Assembly (NCBI RefSeq): GCF_002443255.2
Contig: NW_019211456.1
Span: 13,538,229 to 13,602,228 of the forward strand
Origin: Varroa destructor
Lineage: Eukaryota > Arthropoda > Arachnida > Mesostigmata > Varroidae
Direction: 5' to 3'
Length of the DNA: 64,000 nucleotides
A program made the position numbers and the translations under genes. The first letter of the stretch is position 1; each line of letters opens with the position of its first letter. This document shows, one piece after another, positions 49,191 through 60,619 of this stretch. Below the pieces are notes generated by a model, which was not told the origin of the DNA, did no database searches, and saw only the letters and a program-made list of their open reading frames with translations.

Positions 49191-52100
49191 GACTCGACTT
49201 GGGCCATTCTCAACCGCTCAGCTAAACCAGTTCGAGAAAACTTGTTATAGGAAAGAAAGCTCCCACAGCCCGACTAGCACCTGCCTCCCAGGTCCATGAA
49301 ATAGAGCAAGAGGTACGGCCGAGACCCTGAGACGGGTAATCTCGATTTTAGTTGGGCCCTTACCCACATTTATTCCTGCCATTCTTTCACTCAGGTCCCT
49401 AAGAAATAGTGTGGGCGCTGTATCTTCCTAATTGAATATTCCATCGTTCCGCCTCCACAGGCTTCACTTCATACCTCACCGACGGTACTACGAATATAAT
49501 TTTTAAGCTGCTACGACAACGACCTCGCACTTCACAGGTCCAACCTTCTTTACAATAGAAGACGTCTAGAGAAGGGAGCAGGAGTCGTGAGGAAGCGAGC
49601 AGGCGGAACGGCAATGGTATGAATCTCAGTTCACTTTTATCACTGGGGGCGCCGTCGGCGCGCTTTGTAGATAGACACAAAAGCAGTGGTAGTGCTATCT
49701 TATTCGCCCGTGGCGGGGCTGCAACTAAACTCTGTTAATCGTGAGCAACTCCGGATCGGCAGAATGATGTGATGCATCTCCAGCAAAAGGGGTCTTTTGC
49801 CTCGGTTTCTTTCGGAGCCTTCCTGCAATTTCCCGTAAAACCCGGCCCAATCGCAGCCGCATCGCACTTGCAAAGCCTCTCTTTAAGTCTATCCGCCATC
49901 TTCTCTCTCGCTAAAGCAATGTTGGTCTGGCGGTAAGACATCAGCGCCGTTGAGTAGAGAGTTCCGACAGATGGCTGAGACCACGTAACGGTTCGGATTG
50001 CTGTAAGCTTCGTGAATCGAAATCGCGAGAATGCGGAATACTCAAAATGCGCGATTTAGCTGGTATTAACGATGATGTTCTCGTTGTTACGGTTGCGGTT
50101 TCCAGGAGCTGGGCAGGAAAGCATAGATAGGTTTTAAAATAATTCCATTCAACCTCACCGCTTCCGTATGATGTGAGCCCTGAAAAAGGGCCCGATTACC
50201 TCATTTGGTCACAACGGGCACCTCCACCTACAACATGTTTAAGGAAAGCTCCAGGTCAAAGATGCAATCCTTGGCGAAGCATAGATAACTTTGTGCGCAT
50301 TTGATGTTGGCTAGTTCAAAGGTTTCAGGGGATATTTGACCATGGACCTTTTTCTCCGGTAGAAATTTGCAGGACATTTTTCGACTTGCGTACAGTAGAT
50401 TACCAATTACAAGGCGGTCATGATTGTATTCCTTGTTTGCGGGTAAAATACGCATTTAATAAATAATCATTTTTTGATACTTCAAATCGAGCTAATTCGA
50501 AAGTAGACTTTGATACAGAGGCATATATGCTTTAGTACGTGGTTTCTATCATTTACTGAGGTCATTCATTTGTCTCGGTTTCTCTCCTTCTGGACCTATA
50601 ACACATGTTCCTATATTTCAAAGGCCAAAGTTGTTCCAAGTATATTCTTTCGATACGAGGCTACCATCGATACGCATGTATATATAGAGCGAGAAAGAAA
50701 GAGATACCTCCTGCGAGAGTCTTTACCCAATTTAGCTGTAAGCCTTACATCCTACTATTAAACTGCGATAAGCTCGTACGTAATGGCGACTATTGCTCTC
50801 TTAAAGTTTTAGAAAAGGTAAATCTTTTAGCCGTCCTTTGTCCGTTGCGTACCGTGAGCGGCACCGGTGAGAAGGCAGAGTTTGCACTAGCCGCCTTCAC
50901 CAGCTATAGCGAGTGCAGTTAACTCTGCTCCACAGTAAGATGGTCGAAAGCTGCTCTGGAAGATATCTACCAGAGATATGCACACCTGTTTCAATCTATC
51001 CGCTGCTTCCGTCACAGTTGTTGTGTCCGTTATCTGCCTATGGCTAGGCGCATGTGTTCCAAATGATCAGACAATGAAACAACAAAACGCGCCGGCCGAC
51101 CGACCAACCAACATCGAATGAACCGATCTGTCAGCGGCGTGAAGAAAAGAAGAACGTTAAAGCGAGTATCCAACATTTGCTAGGACAATTTGTTGATGCT
51201 AGTGTACTGCAGCTGTCGCGTACGTATCCACCCATTTTATCCCGTCGTGCGAGTGGAGTAAACAAAAGAGTATGTCAAGCCACTGCACGCTTCGAAAAGC
51301 AAGAATGTAAACCAGTTTGTCGTAACTCGTGAAGGACGTCTTGAAATTGTCGCCGTTAGCGTAATTGAACCTGAGACTGTACAAATGTCTGCTGTTACGG
51401 CTAATGTTGCTATCCGTTACTGCTGCCGTTGCCAGAGCGACGGGTGCATACTGTTCGACCCAGCTTTTCTTCTATTTTACACCGTTAGTTGTCTCTGCCA
51501 GGGAAAACAGAACGCGGGTCAAAGCGGGTCGCGGGACTCTAAGTGTCGAGCCTCTTCTAGGGACAGGAGCGTGACACAATATCGCGTGTAAGGCGCAATA
51601 CATGGTGCGCTTCCACTATACCTGCACCAAAAATTGTCTGTTGTTTCCTGTCGACAACGTTACAATCCGTCAAGCAATATCAGCTGTTGTCAAGCCGAAA
51701 CTTCGGAAAATTTCTGAAAGAAGAGGACGAGCTAGCGGGAGAGGTAAACCGGTACGGGTGTGTGTTAATATTGTTAGTTCCTGCTTCATTCACCCTATCC
51801 TTTTCGATTACTAGCGAGTCGTACAAAACCATTGCCAACAACCGTTGATGTTAAGCCACAGGGCGCTAGCAAGGAGACTAGCGTCGCTTCTGTCATTCGT
51901 AATTAAACGTCGTAAGCGTCTGCGGTAGCCTGTGAGACAGATAAAAAAGGAAAAGTGTAACTGAGGCTTTGCAAGGGGCTTTTGCCGCGGGTGGACGACG
52001 CTTGGGTCGCGAGTCTTAGGCCGCAGCGTTTTCCTGTTGGAGGGGTCGAACACAGGACAAGCAGAGCCGACCTGCGCTGCTACCACTGGTAGACTGTTAG

Positions 52101-53999
52101 ACAGACAAACTGTCGTATGGAGCACCTCGACAGGGGGAGTGCGGAGGCTATCAACATGAACCGAAAAGCGAACGCATTACGACCATTTCAGCTACTCCAA
52201 GCCCGATGGGAACACGGCAGAGCCGCGGGGCCATTCTACACACACGAACCACGTGAAGGAACTCAATCGCTCTTCGACTACGGCCAGCTTCAGTTCACCG
52301 TACGCCCTACCGTCAGCGTCCATTGAGCCCTGCTCTTCTGAACGCAAGTGGAACCAGACCGACAGGGCACGGCACCGACAACGATTATGTTAATATTTCA
52401 TTTTAATGAACGACTACGCCTTCAGTCGCTGCCCCACAAATGCCCTTCTCTGTCCGTTATGGTGGCAAGAACGGAGTTAAGGATCCCCGCTTGCTACTCA
52501 TCCGCATCTCTGAGTCGCAAGCCGGCAAGGGCTCGCTGACCGTTTTTCGACCGGTCGCTTTCTGAAAGCCCAAGACGAAGGGTGGTTTCTACGGATCGCA
52601 CTTCTGGAATAGCATAATGCCATAGACTCACACGTAGACTCACACATAGACACACGCACACACGAAACATAAAGACGAAAAAGTATACATTCACAGGTTT
52701 AACAACCGAGTATACGAAAAAATCAACTGAGGGGTGATGGCTTGGTAGGAACTGTGATGAAAATATCGACGTTTGCCATGTGTGTGATCTATGATAAGAA
52801 CGATTGTCTGTTGCTGTGAGCAGCAAGCGGTTCAACCAAAACATAGGGAGAAGCGAACGATCACAAACAGTCTGCGCGAAAGAAGATTTGAGTTGGGAAA
52901 GAATTGGCCAATCAGTGAAGCACTCTTTTCTATTTTGCGATATATTTGAAGCTTCATGGAAAAAAAAAACAGGTGGAATTACAATAGTTGTTAGTTCACT
53001 CTGTCAGTTTCATCATAAGCCTGCAGGCTTTAGCAGAAACAAATGTCAGTCCCAACATTACGCGAAAAAGCGTATTACACCGTTAATGCACTGAAAACTC
53101 ATATAAAGAAGCTGGCATCAGGCATAGCGATAATAAGTTAAAATCGTCCGCTTTGTTTAAGAGGAATCGTGTAGGAGAATGTTTAAAAGGAAATCGCTGT
53201 TAAGTAACCAGTTTGAACGAAAGTACTTTCGCCTAAAAAGAGCCACACTTCAAACTTCAAACGTTGATCTTTTTAAGAAATATTTTATTTAATTTGCAAA
53301 ATTGCAAAGTTTGTTTTGCAGGAAGTGCCGTAGGCAATTAAGCGGTATAGGCGCACTCCAGAATTATTAAACAAGTTAATTTACTTTTGACACATTATGT
53401 AAACTTGTACATATAATTATTAGAGGCAAAATAAGCGAGCACCGGATCCTATGTTTTCCAACCCTTACTAAGGGCGCGCCGATACAGCTCTAAAACGTAG
53501 ATACCCTATTTAAAAGTAACTAGCAACGCTATTATCTAATAAGAGCATAGGTTTTTGTAGCGTTTCAGGCCACCAGAGAAGTTCTGAAGCCTTATGATTT
53601 CGCTATAAAGAAACGTGTATATATTCTATCTTCCTGTAGTTCATATTGTACTTATTGCAAAGAGATTTTGTAATCAATTTTGCTTTCTCTCTGTCTAGAT
53701 TCAATCGAAATAAAGCGACGCTTGTAAATAGCTAGAGGGAACTTTATTGCGTAGAGGAGGTTTAATTTGATCTGTAAACGGAAAAACTTCAAAGTTCAGT
53801 TATTGATTATTGGCGTACACAAACGTACGACTATGTCTTTATTCATAATCAGCTCCTACTTATTTTGTTTGATGCCAATCAATCCAAAACTTATATATAC
53901 TCATGCGCATCCGGCCTTTTTCTCTGAGCCATAGAGGTCTCAATGTAATTCACTCATATTTCTTTTTACATTGCAGTTCGTTTGCTATGGCCACCTGTT

Positions 54000-55640
54000 T
54001 TAAACGGCCCTCAACAAAAGCAGCAGCAGCAGCAGCAGCAACAAATATTTTCATTTGTCCTTTTGTTGCATTTTTAGCTATGTTCTCTGGCGCGCAGGAC
54101 GGGATCGTCCTTCTTCATTGTCGCCTCCGACGCTGTTGCTCCTTGATGGCGGTCAGTCGACCCGTGCCAGGAACCTGTGGCAACTTTTCCCTATTTGCCG
54201 ACGTTCACAGAACTGGTGCAACACTAGAAGAAGCGTTACCCTAGGCTGCGAAGGGATTGGCTTGACTCAACTCCTAGTTCGGCTCTGCTTCCCTTTCCCC
54301 TGCTCTATGGCTAACTCCTGCTGCTTACTGGCGACTGGCTCCTAGTGAGTCGCCGCTGGCAATGGCGGCGGCGGAACCGGCGCCAGGACCGTCAACTAAC
54401 CCTGTGCTTAACAGACAACTGAGCGCATCACTTTTGTCGTTATCATGTGGGCGGCCGGCTGAATGCTGCCTGCCCGCCCGCGTGTCCTGTCTTGTACTCG
54501 CCTGCCCCCATTGTTTCTTCCCTCGCCAGTATTAGTACCATCGGTGAGTTGTTCCGGGAGGGGGGCATGGAGCCAGGACGATGGGGGTCAGGCGCGATGT
54601 CGTCGATCGCTCGCTCAGTCTGTCGGTCGAATCGGCAACCGGTGAAAGTGCTTAGGCGGCCCCGCAGTGGCGACCTCTGCTTTCGGCGCCTTTGCCTCCA
54701 TTGTGACCGACTCGCCTCTTTCCCGCGGAGTCAGACCGCCACCGACTGCAGATTCGACCGACCGATTGAGCGAGTGAGCGAGCTCAGCACCCCTCTGACC
54801 GACCAACTTACCCACCCACCATCCAGCCACCCTCACCCAGCTCTGGCTAGCCGCCCTTCCAGTCACCTTTCCCGGCTGACAACCCCTGCCGATTCGCGGG
54901 TTCGTCCGCCACCGGCGGTAGCTTCGTTCGCTGTTAGTGAGCCACCGCGTGACCCATAGACAACATTTGCATTCCGTTAGGCCTTCTATTTTCTTGGCCG
55001 AGGCTGTGGGGGCCAGACCCCAACCATCGGGGCTGGATCATGGTCGTCGTGACTGCTGGTGGATAAACTATTGAGGCGAGCAGGGGAGAACGACTTGCAC
55101 TGGGATGCCGGTTGGGGGTGATGCTGGGAAGATCGTCGTTGTCACCATTGCTATAGGGGGAAGAGCAGGAGAACGAGCCTCTGGCGTTAAGGGGCAACGG
55201 GAAGATTGGGAGGAAAAGCCGGTGGAATAGTGGACCAGCCGACCAATAAGAGGCGGCGACTCCTAGGGGGCGGTGCCCCGACCACGTGACCTCGCGGCGA
55301 ACCGCCGCTTGGCTCTTGTCTGTTCGCTCCCTCGAGTGAATTCCCCACCCCATGCAGCTAGTAGCTAGCGAACAGCGAGAATCGAGTTGCGTCGGGTCGA
55401 GTTGGAGTCTCTAGCTGCTGGGAGTCGCAAGGCAGAACACAGGAGTGAGTTAGAATGAGAGGAGTCTAGCCCAACTTGAATCATCCTCGAGTGAGCGGCT
55501 CTAGGCAGCTGAGCAACAGCAAACCTGCGCGCAGTCGATAGGGAACGCAGCCTTGTCGAACGATACCGGCGGTAACACTCAACTCCTCTTCGGGTCTTTT
55601 GGGTGATCCCAGTTAGCCCCAATGAGCCAGAAGCCCATCT
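54000..55640. promoter_or_regulatory. GC-rich island, promoter or 5' UTR-like
   Basis: The strongest GC-rich segment of the window, with a (GCA)n run at 54019-54040, GGC repeats near 54365, and many CpG dinucleotides. Open frames up to 170 codons (54447-54959, plus) and 139 codons (54934-55353, minus) overlap on opposite strands and look like translation of GC-rich non-coding DNA. I cannot assign a transcription direction. Confidence 0.3.
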
Positions 55641-57651
55641 AGTTGCAACCACATAACTGCTAATCGTGCTGTTTAGATAAGCAGCGTAGATGTATGTGAT
55701 GTACTGGCTACGAATGATATGATCAGGATTTGACAAAAGTACTTTTATATCTGCTATATTCATCCTATGTTACATTGTAAACAACTCGACGTTTTGCGTC
55801 CAGTGTGTGCAGAAGATAACGGGTTTGCTCAGACAGAAACCTAAATTTTTTAGACGTACAAATAGACCGACATCTAGGCAAGTATCAACAAATGATCTTT
55901 GTTCGACTCGGCTAAAAAGGTAGTTTATTTTTGGCCGTTACCGTTCGTGTTATGTGGTATCGTACATCGAAACTGCCAGCCATAGTGCGTCCACGGTACG
56001 CGCGCTTGCTTTATCAAGAAGCCTACTAATTAGTTTCATGGAACAATGGAAACTTTATGCCAATTGCAACTCGAGCAGAACGATACAGTCCGTGACAACT
56101 CCAGTTAGGGCCTATGGTCATACCATCAGCGTAAATCATAACACACGCCGTCAATAGCAACCCTCAAGGTGTCATCCGCATTTGCCAAAAGTGACAAAAA
56201 AAACTAAAAAAAAATTTCCGTTACGATACATTTTCTAACATTCAGAAAATGTGGACTAATTGTGTGATACAGTGCTGGAACAACAAACATTTTAAGCGTG
56301 CCTAGTTTACACAATTGTGTAATTCGTGACTCGAACCGGCCCGAAAGGTTTCTATGGAGATCGAAGCTAAGTTATCAGCGTCTAATGAAGTAAGTAGAAT
56401 ATCCAGTTCCTTTTCCGAGCTCATTTTATTGTTTTGATTAGAATCACCTACTGAAGAAGTAAGCACCTTCTTGCTATCACGAAGAACTCTCGAATACGGC
56501 CTGCTTCCTCTGGTCAAAATGTTCGTGTGAAAATCAATGTGACTCAATGACATGCGGCCTGACCGTCATAAGAGGAATTTCAATGTACGTAAGTATATGA
56601 AGAATGATTGTGGTACGAAAAAATGGGGTGCAGACATATTCTTTCAATCGAGCAATAGCTAAATGCACCAACAAGTGCATCCTTTAAGGTCTGATCATAC
56701 TAGCAGATCAAGCTCAGCATGTACAAAGACCGTGACTCAGTTCTGGGACTCCGATACACAGTATTTAACAAGGCCTCCTATCTTACAGCACGTCAAGCTT
56801 CGTTACTTAGTCTAAGCAAATGTGTCTGCAGCGGTGACGTCGATCCTGCACTCTAACGTTCTATGTTTGAACAGGTCTTGAGTATTGTTTACCATCCACT
56901 TGTCAGGCCTACGTAGTCGCCCATTCAGCCAAAACTTGGCAGCCGCTCAGCTGTATGGGTATCCTTTTACTGAGTTTACTAAGAACTACATATTGTATAC
57001 GTAGCCATGTAACGTTCTTATACTTTGTGCTTCGAGTTTCACGTCCTACTTTTTCACTAATACCATAATACTGCTACGTCCGACATTTTAGCTATTGTTA
57101 TACTATAGTTGACGAAATCGCAATCCCGTAAAGAACCTTTTAACTCTGTAGAAGTTACTTCCGTGATAGTAGTCGTCACCGTTGCCTACTTATTTTGTAC
57201 TTAAAACACGCCAACACTGACCGTCAGGGAAGTTCCTAGGAGATCTTACTCCTTACAGCGGCAGAAGCGATCGTATAAACCAAGTTACTCCTAAAAGAAG
57301 TGGTTACATTAGAAAACAACTAACGATGTCCCAGCGATATTATTGCTACACTGTTAAATGCAAAAGGTCGAGCGGACAGACCGGACTACGTGAATGAGAC
57401 CCGTTGTCACCACTTTACTATATGCATATTGTTGTAACATGCACGTACAGCAAGATGCACGAGGAAGAGGACGATAGTGCCCACCGTCAGCCTAACATGG
57501 GACGTAGACATATGCGACTCCGTTCAAGTTAATAAGTCTGAGTGCGGCCTATGGGTGTTTTGGCATCGATTGCCGCCGCCGCCGCAATCCACCCGGCGCG
57601 CGTTGCAATCAGGGCATCAAAATTATCTACCCCCTCCCTTCCGACCATTCG

Positions 57652-57679
57652 CTCTCTCTCTCTCTCTCTCTCTCTCTCC
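57652..57679. repeat. (CT)n microsatellite
   Basis: About fourteen CT units, preceded by a short GCC repeat near 57570 and followed by ordinary sequence. No coding context. Confidence 0.95.
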
Positions 57680-60137
57680 CCTTCCGACATGTGTGGCATA
57701 GAGTTAGTGCTGGAGCGAAGGTCAAATGGATGAAACCTGAAGATGGAACAGCGCGATACATTTAGTTTAAGATGCAAGTAGCATATCGACAATTAGCAGA
57801 CGAATCTGTCCGTCACCTTAACCTAAGAAACTGATCTCCGTCCACGACAGAATCGTTATTGGTTATCAGAAGCGCTACGCCAGAGATAGGCGAATATTGT
57901 GACCTATGACTTAGTGCAATATGAAAGGACGCTATTTAGCCAGCGGCTCTAACCGGTGGTCTCGTACACGCGTCAGCAAGAGATTGTCTTCGAAAACAGT
58001 TGCCTCTGTAATAGATGTGATCTTCAGGTAACCTACGAGCGAACGGGGGTAATATGACCGGGAAACTCGTTATAGCTTGAAAGCAGTGTAAATATGGCTG
58101 CAGCAAGAATTAGATTTGCAACGCTCGACGGTTATTGTACAACGTCTCCAGCTAAAGTTTTACTGTCATAGTAACGGTCATGATGTTATATGTATTACAT
58201 GGGAAAAATATCATTATTGCCTGTAAAAAAAGACGCGTTTCCAGAAACTTCCAGAAAACTTCTGACTGGTAACCATCAAAGCACGATTGAGCTGTCGAAT
58301 AAAGCAACAAGTAGATAAACATATAGCTAGTAAATAAATGAGATAGACATTGAACTCAAGCGTCTTGCTGTGTCTATGGCAACATGTCTTCGCGAGATTC
58401 TCTGTGATGTGTACATCTGTAATCAGTGTTAGGTTAGTGAGCGATCTTGCCCTTATCCGTCTACCATGGCAGCTCTATGAAGTAGTCCGGTGAACCGTTC
58501 GACTTCTATGACTAAATGAACAATTTCAATCAACGTTTACAGCCATCTATTCGTATTAAGCAACGCTACTTAGGCGGATCATGCTCCCAGTCACATGACA
58601 AATATCCCCTATTGGACAATAAGAGAGCTGGCGATGATAGCAATAAGAATAAAACCATGCAAATTCAGTGCCATATGTTCATCCGCTGCAGGTTTGGAGC
58701 CAGCCAGCTAATCCTACCGTACGGACCATCATATCTACTCATTTCATGAGCAGTTGAAAGGCGAAATGCTACATGTAGACGCACAAATAGATGTTGAGAT
58801 ATAATCTCGGACATCGATAGACGTATACACATATTAATGCCTACGTGTGCTAAAGGCGCCAGAGGGCTTCACGGTCTCGACTGCAATCTTCGATTTTGCG
58901 CGTCTGCCCCATGTGGTGGGGAATGGCGTTGAAGCCAGTCCTCCAGTCCGTGGCTCCGCAGGCCGCGAAGTACATAGGTTGCCATTTAGATTAATCCGTC
59001 TCAGTTCGACTTCTCACCCTTCCGTGGTTTCGTTTGGACCAACAAGAGATGCGCGGCCACTCACTTCATGGTCACTTGAGTTGAACACAAGCTAAAGCAC
59101 TAGATTCAGGTCTATAAGGCGCCTTTATAGGGGAGGGAACGGCGTCTGCAGAATATTCAGGTACAATTAGAAGCATCCAGACGATTGCACGCGACTACAA
59201 TGTAAACCTGATGAATCTGACTTCCAAGCGACGGGTGGTGACGCCGATTAAAATTGGAACGAATTGTTCTTAGCGGTCGACGGATAATCTTCTATCAGAC
59301 CGCTCTGTTTGGCCTGACAGATTATCGGTTGTAACCTACGCCCGACATTAGCTCGACCTCAGAACAGGTATCTATTGCTCTTTAAGGAATTCAGATACAA
59401 TAATATCGATTCGACTAAACTATCAACGTACGACATCCCGAAGCTTTTTGGAGCCATTTATCAGTCATTTTCTGAATTTTCAATTAGTGGCGTCACGGAT
59501 AAAAAAGTTACCTTCTTCTACATACGATCGGGTCCGCTTACGAGCGGTGTGAAGTTTCTATATTATTTTTACTCTGTTGAAAACAATGGGTCGACCAGGC
59601 TTACTCTAAACAGATAAGTCCTTCTAGGCTGATGTTACTTGTTTTACACATCTTGCCCTTAACGCTGTATCGTTAGCCTGCTGTAACATCATTCAATCTC
59701 TCGCTATATATAAAGAAAATAATTTCTCTATTATAAAAGCGCAATTTTCGTTACTGGTTCTAACGAAAGCTAGCTTTTGAGTCTGTTTCCTTTTTTAGCA
59801 ATGGAAAACAATAGTCCCAACACTGCTTAGTTACTTAGTGCTGATCCAAGAATCGGGTAGGGTCACTGTTGAAAAATCGAACAAAACTTCCGTCTTAGAA
59901 CTCTAGTGCTTTCTGCATCGATATGTAGATACGTCCCGCTGAAGAATTTACGTTTATTTATGTACCAGACGCGACTGACGTTTTATTATAATGAAGAAAC
60001 TGCGTTGAAGTACAAATCTAATTGCTGCCATCCATTTAACTTCTGCTTAGAAAAAGCTTTTCTTTTTCAAAAAAAAAAATCACCACTAATCAATTCGACT
60101 GAAAAAAGCTGAAGTAAACAAATGACGAAGTACATAC

Positions 60138-60201
60138 CTGGAGATGGGCGGAGAGACAGTTCCAGTCATGTTCGCTGTCCAGTCATGTGTTCCTGTTACG
60201 A
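60138..60201 (-). CDS. Possible internal exon on the minus strand
   Basis: Read on minus, a polypyrimidine tract and acceptor (ctgttccttttctgtcaaaag) are followed by 64 nt and a good donor, CAG|GTATGT. Only one frame is open: two bases, 20 codons (VTGTHDWTANMTGTVSPPIS), two bases. The protein is not recognised and no partner exon was found. It lies 134 bp from a plus-strand exon candidate, so either two genes overlap here or one call is wrong. Confidence 0.35.
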
Positions 60202-60335
60202 CTTTTGACAGAAAAGGAACAGCAGTAAAGCGGTGTAATCGATTTAGAAATATAACTGGATAGTTACATTAATTTATAAGTACGGTGTATAAAAAAGACA
60301 ACCTAAATATACATGTATTTTATTTTTGTTTGCAG

Positions 60336-60619
60336 ACATTTCGGTGGCCATGGGTGAAGAACGCAAACGGTCAGACCCTTCTGGCTAAATGTGATTCGAC
60401 CATAGAAAAACGTAAGTATCCTGCAATGGGGCTGACCTAAAATCGATCATTCTACGCATATATGGTACGCTGTTAGTACATGACGGCCACAATAACAAGC
60501 ATTAAAATTATGTTTTTTTTTCCCACTTGCTAGCAGCCAAAAAGCCGATAGGCCAAATTTTCCGCTCATCAGCTTGTAGTGGCTCACAGGTGTGCGGTAT
60601 ATACTACGCTAAATTTTGA
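60336..60619 (+). CDS. Possible two consecutive exons, cysteine-containing protein
   Basis: The first exon is 60336-60411: a very strong acceptor (tttatttttgtttgcag), then 25 open codons plus one base, then donor AAAC|GTAAGT. It encodes TFRWPWVKNANGQTLLAKC and a short tail. After a 125-bp intron a second strong acceptor (tttttttttcccacttgctagcag) begins at 60537 the only open frame that fits phase 1: PKKPIGQIFRSSACSGSQ. That exon either uses a weak donor at 60590 or reads on to TGA at 60617-60619. The phase agreement of two exons that each have a single open frame is the main support. Function unknown; a secreted or extracellular segment is plausible from Cys and Trp content. Confidence 0.45.

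Larger units (their letters stand above)
48912..60137. other. Long stretch without a supported gene, several GC-rich islands
   Basis: GC-rich islands at about 48.95-49.9, 51.4-52.8 and 54.0-55.6 kb alternate with AT-rich DNA. They contain triplet repeats, a GGGCC-type tandem and long overlapping open frames on both strands, as expected from high GC and few stops. At 53988 an ATG follows a strong acceptor (tctttttacattgcag) and opens 85 codons including a run of seven Ala to 54244, which is possible but unsupported. If the cysteine-rich exons at 43.6, 48.8 and 60.3 kb are one gene, this is intron. Confidence 0.4.

Noticed and set aside
53988..54244. 85-codon frame with a poly-Ala run after a strong acceptor
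   Set aside because: Plausible start context, but the frame runs through a GC-rich island with a second open frame and shows no conserved motif; kept only as a remark.
54447..54959. 170-codon plus-strand open frame, longest besides the homeobox exon
   Set aside because: Pro/Ser/Arg-rich translation of a GC-rich, repeat-bearing island, with an 83-codon frame on the other strand; looks like non-coding DNA with few stops.
56321..56350. Sequence resembling a tRNA T-loop on the minus strand
   Set aside because: The flanking bases do not pair as a T-stem and no acceptor stem or anticodon arm is present.
59270..59340. Imperfect inverted repeat with GATAATCT/AGATTATC arms
   Set aside because: Only about 8 bases pair exactly; well within what chance gives.
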